Below are positions 1 through 11,200 of a stretch of DNA of 64,000 bases, in pieces (the stretch's first letter is position 1; the number at the start of each line of letters is the position of its first letter). The notes under the pieces are model-generated. The model searched no databases. It was given only the letters and a program-made list of their open reading frames with translations, and was not told the origin of the DNA. Origin of the DNA: Lytechinus variegatus (taxonomy: Eukaryota > Echinodermata > Echinoidea > Temnopleuroida > Toxopneustidae); contig NC_054743.1 of the NCBI RefSeq assembly GCF_018143015.1, forward strand, positions 35,179,934 to 35,243,933, in the 5' to 3' direction. Both the position numbers and the translations under genes were made by a program.

Positions 1-224
1 TTTACGTCGTAGACCAAGAGGACATTAAACGAAATGGGTAAAGCCTATAAAATAGATAAAAAGATAAATAGATTTGTGTGTCCGGTGTTTTGTAATGGCG
101 TTTTCAATCACGATTTATGTTTTTGTTTGAATTTAAAAAGCGACATTGAACACACCCAAAGAGAAAATGAGGCCAAATGGTTAGAAGTTGAACTGGTTGA
201 CGAACAATGCAAAGAAGGGAAGTA
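1..224. other. left-edge flank, no gene recognised
   Basis: The only open frame here is 67 codons on the plus strand. It has no recognisable domain and no splice signals that would join it to the downstream transporter. The region most likely lies in an intron or 5' flank of the SLC22-like gene, whose N-terminal exon is not visible. Confidence 0.4.
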
Positions 225-1482
225 TAGTCCAGGATAGGCCCCATAGAGAAGGGGTCGAACCGTGTGTTTTTTTTATAGATATACATTGATTTTTTGAAGG
301 TTTCGTGTCAAGAGTGTAAACTGTAAAGTATTGTCTAAACCCAATAATTTCTAAAGAAATATATCATAGCTTGTGTCAATAAGGTGATGAATGCTGCATT
401 TTGAAATTTGAAAATGGCCGCCATATTCCCCTAACGTAATATGTAATATTTGAATGGGGGAAGACAATTTCCACAAAAAAAAAACATTGCAGCCATTATC
501 ACCTAAATAACATAAGAAATGATCTATTTCGTTAGAACTCATATTTCAGACAATATTTCACTCATACATGCAACACCATTTAGTTAAGCAAAGCAAAATT
601 CTGTTAAAAATATTTGTTCCCATTTACAAGTACATACAGGGTCTGTAGCGGCCATTTTGACTTTCAAATTTCATCATTTATTACCTGCATGGCAAAATAA
701 ATGATATATCTTGTTAGAAATTACGTTTTCAGACAATATTTTACTCTTAGATCACAATAATATGCATTTTATGGTGCTATCTCCTGTGAAAATTGGTTTC
801 CCAGATCGATTGTTCATAAAACAGTCAACGTCTTTGGCGGCCATTTTGAAAGTCAAAATACAATATTTCGCATACATATATGAAACCCGAATAATATATT
901 TAGTTGAAAATTATATTTTAAGGCAGTATTCCACTAATTTTAGCACTCACATTGTGATTGGTTTTTGTCCTGTCAAACATCGTACACAATACTTTTAGGG
1001 CCTTTGGCGGCAATTTTAAATATCAAAATACAGGATTTATCACATACATTACATAAAAAAATTATATATATTGTTAGCAATTGTTTTCAGACATTACTTC
1101 ACTCATAGATCACTATTACTTGCATTTTAGTGCTCACTGTTGTAAAAATTAATATTCTCTATTCATATTGTACAGGGATCTATGGCGGCCATTTTGATTA
1201 TCAAGAAAATTAATATTTTGTCAAAATTCATTTTTTCAGAGAGTATTTCACTACGGCAGCACGATTGCATGTACTTTATAGCCACTGGTTGTATGGACAA
1301 TTTCATGATTTTTATGCGCAATTTGTCTATATTGGCGGCCCTATTGGATTTTGCCAATTAATTTGCAGAAAATGCTCAAGGTTACACACGAGTGGCATCA
1401 TTCAGATGCGTCCTCAAATTGACAAGTAAACATGAAAACATTGTATATCTAAACCTGGTTCGACCCCTTCTATCCTTGACTA
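225..1482. mobile_element. Tc1/mariner-like non-autonomous element with internal tandem repeats
   Basis: The ends are inverted repeats. The left end reads GTCCAGGATAGG then AGAAGGGGTCGAACC (227-260). The right end reads GGTTCGACCCCTTCTATCC (1455-1474) and closes with TTGAC. Both ends are flanked by TA, which fits a Tc1/mariner-type TA target duplication. The interior (about 400-1345) is a diverged tandem array of units of about 150-190 bp, each marked by GGCGGCCATTTTGA or a variant near 648, 837, 1005, 1184 and 1333. No transposase frame is present, so it would depend on an enzyme supplied elsewhere. The superfamily rests only on the TA flank and is tentative. Confidence 0.6.
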
Positions 1483-1629
1483 AAGTGGAGGTTATGAGAC
1501 CCAAATGGGTAGTAGTCTGCTGTGCAAACCCTTCTCTCGAGTTAGTAATGATAATAATAGTCAGTTCTTGTATAGAGCATAACACCTTATGAATAACGTC
1601 TCTATGCGCTTCCAAAGGACTTGGATATT

Positions 1630-1842
1630 ATTACCCTGGCTGTAGCTCAAGCAGCGTTCACGCGCTCGGCATTTCAATGAGTAAATTCCTGCCAGGCACC
1701 CATTCACCTCACCTGGGTCGAGTGCAGCACAATGTGGATTAATTTCTTGCTGAACGAAATTACGCCATGGCTGGGATTTGAACCCACGACCCTCTGTTTC
1801 AAAGTCCGGAGACTAATCCACTGGGCCACAACGCTTCCGGTA
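1630..1842 (-). mobile_element. tRNA-derived SINE, family A, minus orientation
   Basis: On the minus strand a tRNA-like head shows an A-box-like TGGCCCAGTGGAT and a B-box-like GGGTTCAAATCCC. A body follows that contains the complement of CACCTGGGTCGAGTGCAGCA. The same body recurs near 4230-4360, 49100, 50360, 57640 and 62930, so this is a dispersed family, not a tRNA gene. It lies in flank or intron DNA upstream of the first visible SLC22-like exon. Confidence 0.8.
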
Positions 1843-2265
1843 AAGGGTCTGAATGTGCAGCCTTCTCATGCCTTGTGTACTGAAGGAAGTTTTGTATGTG
1901 CTAGTATTTACGTGGAGACACACTAATTGATCAAAGTTTCAATCAGGGTCTGTGCCTGCAGACTAAATGGGTAGAAGACTAAAGTTGACGTTCACAAACG
2001 GATTGGTAAACAACAACAACAAAAGCCCTACAAACATCACTGTACGTGTTTGCTGATTATATTCCCTCTTTTGTTTATCATTCATCTTTCATTTCTCCTT
2101 ACCGATATTCTTTAAAGCGTTTTGCTTATGATAGCGAGCCCCAGCATTTTGATTATTTGTAGTTCATATATATATGTGAATTATAATTTTATGTAAATAT
2201 CACAATTTGCGATTTGATGTTTGTAATGTATTCATATTAATTTGTAAATGTAATTTGCCTTACAG

Positions 2266-5200
2266 GTCCCTGCATGGAAAAGTGAAAACTGCAGTCAACT
2301 GAGCGTGAGTGTGGACGAGTGCGAGGAGTTGAAGCGCTATGTCAGTATACCTCAGACAAACTCATCTGAGTTCAGTCAGTGCTCGATGTACAATGTCTCC
2401 AGCCTGCCCTTCGAGCCACCGCCCGATGTGAACTCGACCACGACGTCCCTGGTCATCGACTACCATGCCCTGGACGAGATACCGTGTTCGGATGGCTGGG
2501 ATCACGACACGAGTCGTTATAAATCAACCATTAACATGGACGTGAGTAGAATGTTTCCTTTAGCATGTTTAGGTCCTTTATACCTCAGTCACATTTGCTC
2601 TACGGCGGTCGTACGGCAAGTCGAACACAGCCGTTTTATTCACTTTTATTAAACCACCTATGTAGCTGGTACATTTTTCTTTTAGTACCTCGGTTACATT
2701 TGCTCTATGGCGGCTGCACGGCTAGTCGAAGAAAAAGCCGTGTTAACATTTTTGTACCAGTTATAGGCCTATATAGGTGGTTTTAATTATAATGAATAAA
2801 ACGGCTGTTTTCGACTAGCCGTACCACCGCCGTAGATCAAATGTGACCGAGATATAACGCCGTTTTCGACTCGCCGTACGGCCGCCGTAGAGGAAATGTG
2901 ACCGAGATATTTCTTAGCATGTACAAGGATGTCGCCAGTGTGGGGATAGTCTGTTCAACATTTCACTCGAAGACTTGTGTACAAACGGCAATTATGTACT
3001 ATAGTCTTGTGCGAAGACCCATTTGTTGTTTCATATTCATCTTAAAATATTCCAGATTCTGTGAAAACTAAAAATCCAAATTTTCCAGGATGACCGCGAA
3101 TAAACAAATAATGATAGTGTCATTCTGGGAAAAGCGCTTTAGAAAAATTGGCTATTATTATGACAGCCATGGCTAACAAGCTTGTCTAAATTCCTGAGAA
3201 GTTGGTGTACATATGAACTACAAATAAGGTCAAACCGCAAAGCCATCCATTTAATTCTAGCACTTATAATCATATTCATATTTATATTAACTCGGACTGT
3301 GGACTTGGACAGCCTGATATAGTTTGTACGAGACGGAGATTGAACTTCATATTTAAACAATATTGTACTTGTCGTTTTTTTTCAATTAAATGTAACAGTT
3401 AATGACCGATAATGTAGATATTGATTGAGGATGACCATAGGTCACTATGGACCGCAGTATTTGTGGACTCTGGCGTTCTCTCAATGGTTATAATAGTTAA
3501 AAACTCGTCAAAACGCCACTGCCTAAATTTGTAATGATCAAGTGGAATTTTCCAAGTTCAAATTCGGGTGGTAGTGGTTGTCAAGATGGTGGTGGAGGGG
3601 GTGGGGGATGGGGTGCTTGTGTTTGACTCTCCCGAACACCGATTGCAACTGAAGTGTACCAAGCGAAAAAACTGTTTGCAGACAAGAGATGAAATTATGC
3701 TCCAAATTAAAGTTGATATTTGTTAATAATTATAAAAGGCCTATTACAATTATTACGAGCAATATTATGTGTAAATTTTTTCAAATATTGTACTCACCTA
3801 TATTTCTTCATGCGATCCCAGTCATGATTTTATTTTTTCACGTGTCTGAATGAATACATATTCCAAATTTCAAGTAGAAAATGACAATTCTGAAAGGTTA
3901 CAAACTTCACTGAAAATATTCTGTCTTTTTCTAAAAGATGCATCTAATTAATTAGAAACTACTTTCATTGTTAACAATTTGCTTAAATAAAGCGCAAATC
4001 AGGCGACATGAACTCATTCTTCGATTTTTTAGTTCGTTTATTAATATTGATTGATGTTTTCATTATCTTGTTTTGGTCGCAATGTAAAGAATAAATAGAT
4101 AATGATAAAAAAGATTCAGGTACAATAATAATAATAATATTAATAATAATAATAATAATAGGCATTTATATAGCGCCATCTATCTAGAAATATTATATTC
4201 CGAGGCGCGTTGTTATTATTGTTACCCCGGCTTTAGCTCGAGCTGCCTTTCAGCGCTCATGCATTCAAGGAATTATTCCTGCCGGGTACCCATTCACCTC
4301 ACCTGGGTCGAGTGCAGCACAATGTGGATAAATTTCTTGCTGAGGGAAATTACGCCATGGCTGATTACTTGGCAGAATTACGGTATAAGAATACTATTTC
4401 GTCAGAAGCATTTTGGGACTTTTGACTAAGTAAATTCACCCCTTTATTGAATATATCTTGATCTTTATTTTTCAGTTCGATTTAGTCTGTGGTAATAAGG
4501 ACTTGTCCGACATATCATCGTCATTGTGGTTTGTTGGAGTCCTCACCGGGAGCGTCGTTTTCGGTTACATCGCGGACAGGTTTGTTCACCATATCTCATT
4601 TTCTTACAATCGTGCAATTAAAGGTAAATTGCCAATTCGTCTACTGCCAACTCGTCCACTTACCACAGTTGTCTGCTTTCATTTAGAGAGGTATAATGAC
4701 ATTCTGTCCATCAAAGTGTTGTCTAGCAACCATTTGGTACAATCGTCACTTCGTCTAATCACCATTTCTTCTATGACCATTTCGTCTCATAAACAGTTAG
4801 TGTAATATCCATTTCATTTTCATTCATTTTTCACAATTAACACTTAGTCCAATTAGACCAAATGGTATATGGACTAAATGGCTATTGGACCAACTGGTTA
4901 TTAGACGAAATGGTGAGTGGCCGAATAGGCAATTAGACCATGTGGATAGCGGACGAACTGATGGTAGACGAACTGGAAATACACCCAATTAAATACCCCT
5001 TATATGATTTTATGAACCCACCCTCATAGTCCGTACCGAGTGGAAAATCAAAAGTGGTTGTTGGAATGTATGTGGATCATTAAAAATGTGAGAGGGAAAA
5101 AAGGGTACGTGCAATTGATGTGGACAATACCACTATATAATAAGAGATAGAATACATTGTATCTTGTTAATGGTCAGTTTCAAGGTCCTGGTTGGTCCTC

Positions 5201-8200
5201 GTTGCCCCCCACCCCCTCTGTCCCTATTCTCTTTGGGTCTCATTTTCATTCTTGCATTTTTGCGCTTTTATGATTCATTTCCTTTTCGTCGGTATGAATT
5301 TGTATTGTATTTGAATATCTATTTATAATGTTTGCTTGACATTTTTGTTATGGTTCTATTTGTACATGTAAGCAGTCGCTATATTTCAGTCTTTGGACTG
5401 CTTGAGATTGTATTTTGATAGTTTTATTGCAAAAAAGTCCAATATATCATTATTATTATTATAACATCCGGTAGCATACATGCACCGCAAGATATATAAA
5501 CCATAAATTTCATAAACAGCCCAGCAACTTGCGTATCGCCTTGTACCAGCCAAGTGTTTGAATAAAATACCGATTCAAATCCACTAAAAGACACGTCAGT
5601 TATCTCTGAGAACAAAATGGCAATGTTTGTTACAAGATATCACAATGTGTCTGCCCAGTCCACAAATATCACAATAAATGACAATCATGCGCAGAAAGTA
5701 AATCAAACTTCAGAGACTGTACTAGAATATGCCTATGTATACAATTACTGCCAAATTAAATGCTGATATTTTTATCTAAGTTTGATAATTGCAATATTCC
5801 TGTTCTTGTTTAAAGTTGTATTCTCTTCTATTAAACATGAGAAATATTACTTCCGCATGAATTTTCAACATACTGGACAACAGAAAGTCTAAATCTGGCT
5901 CCCAAAATATAATTGTTATGATGATTCCGTCAAATTATTATTTTCTTCTTTGCTAGACAGCAGACCCTGATTCAACTTGACAAAACAAACCTCTCGTCTG
6001 TCTGCTAAAATCATTAATGCAGTTCTAATAGATGAACTGATTGGTGCTTTTTTCTCTGATTGACTAGATTTGGTCGATTGATAACACTGTGGACATGTAT
6101 AACTGGGCAGGTAGCCTTCGGGGTAGCAGTGGCCTTCGCCCCCTCCTTCTGGTGGTTTGTCTTTCTAAGAACTAACCTGGCTATGTTCAACATGGGGGTC
6201 TTCCTCGTTGCATTTGTACTTGGTAAGTAAACTATATACAGGGGCCGCGGAACCGGGGGGGGGGGGGGGCTTCAGCCCCCAATTTTTTCCAAAACCATAT
6301 ACAAAAACGTAAAAATGACCATCTGATCGTGAAATTTTGTATGGCTCAGCCCCGCCCCTCCACCACTTTCAAAACCGTTCCGCGGTACCTGATATATGTT
6401 GGGGTAGTTTAATCTGGAGGCCCTTCACTCGAGGAAAGTGATTTTAGTATGCACCGGCAGCCTGAAGTAATTTGAAACAAAGATGAATTTCATGACATTG
6501 TTCAGGTTCATACAAAGTATTTGCTCGTCATAAAAAGTATTTACTCGTAAGTCGTGTGAGTATCGCTGAAAAGAAACGTTGGGTGATGAGTAATGGTATC
6601 ATAATGATCATTATTTTTTTTCTTATTCTTTTGTTACAGGAACGGAATTCGTAGGCCCATCAAGGCGTGTAATTGCAGGTACTGGGATTATGATAGGATT
6701 CTCTATTGGATACATGGGACTGTCGGTTATTGCTTATCTGATCCGAGACTGGAGACATCTACAGCTCGCTCTCTCGATCCCAGTTGTCGTTTTCTATGCA
6801 TTTATCCCAGTTGTCGTTTTCTATGCATTTATCCCGTAAGTGGTATTCATATTCCATTCTGGACAATTCTGTAAAACTACGTCCACCTCCCTTTTAACGC
6901 GGAACATTCCTGTAGACATTTCGTATCGTTTTCTACTTCATATTATACAGTACTAATGCTATGGCTTGAGCGTCTCTCGGCGTAAAGGGAGAATGCAATA
7001 AGCTGGGGTTGGACGCACAGAAAAGGTTAATTATTTTTTTTTTGAAATAGCTTTACAGAGTCCCGTATCACAAAGGTTAGCGATTAATCGTACGCTTGAT
7101 TTTCACGATTGATTGTACATTGTAGTCAATGCAATCAATCGTAGAAATGTGTTCTACGATCATTGCGATAAAGCTTTATGTTACGGGCCCCAGATATCAG
7201 TTGTCCATTATTTTGAAGAAATCATTCGAATTAATGCGCGGATTTTAACGGAGAATCACGTGACACTTCACACAATTAGAATCATGTAATGCAAATATTT
7301 ATCAGTTTGTAATCAGGGCTTGTGTTTTTGATCATTTGTGTTCTTTAGCCGATTTAAAGCGATCTGAAAATTCTTGAAATATGTGGAAATTGTGTTTGGA
7401 ATGTCATTTTCCATTTTTACAATGTTAAAAATATTTCTATAGTTTAACTTTAGGTTCACAAAAGAACTTAGATTTAGATTAAGAGATGTTGGAAAGCAAT
7501 AAAAAAAGAATAGAAAACTGGTATCGAGGCCTAAAGAATAGAAAGAAGCGAATATTTGATATGAAAATAAGATGTTATTGATTATTGATATAGATAAATA
7601 AGAAAATTGAGGAAAACCTAAAATTTGCGTGTTTTGTGTTTACATGTTTGTTTTTTAAGGATCGTTTCCGAGTCGGCCCGTTGGTTGTTGAGTGTTGGAA
7701 GGATTGATAAGGCCAATGAAATCATCGGCAAAATCTCAAAAACCAACAAAGTTCCTTTGCCCCAGCCAGTCTTCACGGAAAGCGATAAAGAACAAATGGT
7801 AACAAGGACTCGAAAGTCCCTTTATTTATTTTCCTTTATATGTTTGATATTAAACAGCAAGTCTAAACATTAACACGGTCCAAATAATGGTAATGATTTT
7901 GATAATAATAATTTATTATTTTTATAATCATTTATATACTGCGCTTTTCCCAGAATGGCCCAAAGTGCTTACAACAAGAAAAGAAATTTTTACAACTATA
8001 AAAATGAATCTTACAATCCTAAAAATCTGGATTGGAAAAAAAGGTTTTAAGTCCCTTTTTAAATGAAGGAACAGATGGTGATTGTCTAAGAGTAAAAGGT
8101 AAGCGATTCCAATATTTTGAAGCGGTTACGGTAAAAATCTCCAGCCAGTTTCTTAGTGATATTATATGTGAGCATTAATGGGTCACTGGAGGCTCGTACA

Positions 8201-11200
8201 TTCCTGCGAGGGGTGTATAGGGTCAAACAATCACGCAGATATAAAGGTGCCTGCTGATTAAGAGACTTAAAAACTAACAGAAGTAACTTAAAAAACTATA
8301 CGATAATGATGGTGTTATAAGGATGAAGATTATTTAATGGTATTGGCTCTCTGATTTTGTTAAATATAAATATCTCTCGGTGATTTTTATCGCTACTTTC
8401 TATCGTAAATATTCTCTGCTTGGGGTACTAGTACGGTCTTTTTCCTTTCACTCTTATCGCTATACCTACTAGTTTCAAGGAGACATTTTGGAATCGGCGA
8501 ACGGTTGGGTTATCGATCGGGCGGTCAGTCCGTTGCAAATCTTGCCGATCGAACTTCTTCCTCAGTTTTAACACAATACTTTGAGTCTTGGCATACACAT
8601 TGATATTTGTATGGAGATTTGAAAAAAAATTCTCGAAATGTTAGATACTGCTCTCCACGGTAACAGCATATTCTTACTAATATTATGGTCAGGCGGGATA
8701 TCAACCACTTTTAGTGATTAGTTCTAGTTCATGTCTGAAATATTCATTATATGTCGTTTTTGCCTGTCCCTTTTCATCATTTTTATTATAAACTTGTTGA
8801 ATGGGGTCTCATACGACCGTTCATTATCATTTAGCAAAGAGAAAGAGGAGAGAACCGAGCGACCATCATCGATCTGTTTCGGACACCTAATCTGAGACTT
8901 GAATCGTTCAACCTTCTATTCAACTGGTAAGAAAATATAACACTCCGCACTGGAATTGTATAGAAACAACGTGGTCTTTCCGAATCACAATTGATATAGC
9001 ATCTAAGCATTGGAAATATGTGAAGCTTTAAAGTGCCATCGGCTTGTAGAGTTGGCAAGATTATTTATCTAGCCAAGTTGACATAACGTTGATATGTCTT
9101 GGCATGTTGATATATATATGAAGTTGTGAGATTTAATATTATATCAAAGCATCTACTTAAAAACGAATCTGGGCCGCAGTGTGGGTGGCTCGTGGCTACA
9201 GACCAATATCCACGTGCGCTAAAGATGTACATATGAAATCAAATTTAGCGTTGACTTGTAATATGTAAACATAGCGAGATAACGTATCTCACAATGTTGA
9301 CATAATAACGTATTATGTGACTTGGCGGAATAAATTATCTCGACATCTCGATAACAAGTCGATGGCATTCTAAAGCGTCTGCAGGCCTATAGGATAAACA
9401 GCTGGTTCATTGATTGATAAGTTTATTAAAATCATAGGCTGAGTGATGTCGATTCTGAAATCAACAGCTTGCTAGTGACGACCCTTGAATATATTAATTT
9501 AGTGATGATGATCGCTGACATTAATCATCAGCTTATTGGTGACGACCCCTGACCGGAATATCAGCTGAATGGTGACGATCCCTGACTATAATCATCAGCT
9601 GAGTGATGACGATCCCTGACTATAATCAGGGGTTTAGTGGTGACAATCCCTGACTATAATCATCAGCTGAAGGGTGACGATCCCTGAATATAATCATCAA
9701 TTTGATGGTGACGATCCCTGACTATAATCATCAGTTTAGTGGTGACGATCCCTGACTATACTCATTAACTGAGTGATAACGATCCCTGACTATAATCATC
9801 AGTTTAGTGGTGACGATCCCTGATTATAATCATCAGCTGAGTGATGACGATCCCTGACTATAATCAGGGGTTTAGTGGTGACAATCCCTGACTATAATCA
9901 TCAGCTGAAGGGTGACGATCCCTGACTATAATCATCAGTTTAGTGGTGACGATCCCTGATTATAATCATCAGCTGAGTGATGACGATCCCTGACTATAAT
10001 CAGGGGTTTAGTGGTAACGATCCCTGACTATAATCATCAGTTTAGTGGTGACGATTCCTGACTATAATCATCAGTTTAGTGATGACGATCCCTGACTGTA
10101 ATCATCAGTTTGGTGGTGACGATCCCTGACTATAATCATCAGCTGAGTGATGACGATCCCTGACTATAATCATCAGTTTAGTGATGACGATCCCTGACTA
10201 TAATCATCAGTTTAGTGGTGACGATTCCTGACTACAATCATCAGTTTAGTGATGACGATCCATGACTGCAATCATCAGTTCAGTGGTGACGATCCCTGAC
10301 TATAATCATCAGCTGAGTGATGACGATTCTTTACTATAATCGTCAGTTGAGTAGTGACGATCCCTGACTATAATCATCAGCTTAGTGGTGACGATCCCTG
10401 ACTGCAATCATCAGTTTAGTGGTGACGATCCCTGACTATAATCATCAACTTAGTGATGACGATCCCTGACTATAATCATTAGCTGTGTGGTGACGATCCC
10501 TGACTGTAATCATCAGTTTGGTGGTGACGATCCCTGACTATAATCATCAGCTGAGTGATGACGATCCCTGACTATAATCATCAGTTTAGTGGTGACGATC
10601 CCTGACTGTAATCATCAGTTTAGTGGTGACGATGCCTGACTGTAATCATCAGTTCAGTGGTGACGATCCCTGACTATAATCATCAGCTGAGTGATGGCAA
10701 TCCCTGACTATAATCATCAGTTTAGTGGTGACGATCCCTGACTGCAATCATCAGTTTAGTGGTGACGATCCCTGACTATAATCATCAGTTTAGTGGTGAC
10801 GATCCCTGACTATAATCATCAGCTTAGTGGTGACGATCCCTGACTATAATCATCAGCTGAGTGATGACGATCCCTGACTGCAATCATCAGTTTAGTGGTG
10901 ACGATCCCTGACTATAATCATCATTTTAGTGATGACGATCCCTGACTATAATCATTAGCTGTGTGGTGACGATCCCTGACTGTAATCATCAGCTGAGTTG
11001 TGACGATCCCTGACTATAATCATCAGTTTAGTGGTGACGATCCCTGATTATAATCATCAGCTGTGTGATGACGATCCCTGACTATAATCAGGGGTTTAGT
11101 GGTAACGATCCCTGACTATAATCATCAGTTTAGTGGTGACGATCCCTGACTATAATCATTAGCTGTGTGGTGACGATCCCTGACTGTAATCATCAGTTTG

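Noticed and set aside
34-237. 67-codon plus-strand frame as the missing SLC22 first exon
   Set aside because: It has no N-terminal membrane helix pattern and no donor in the right phase near its end.
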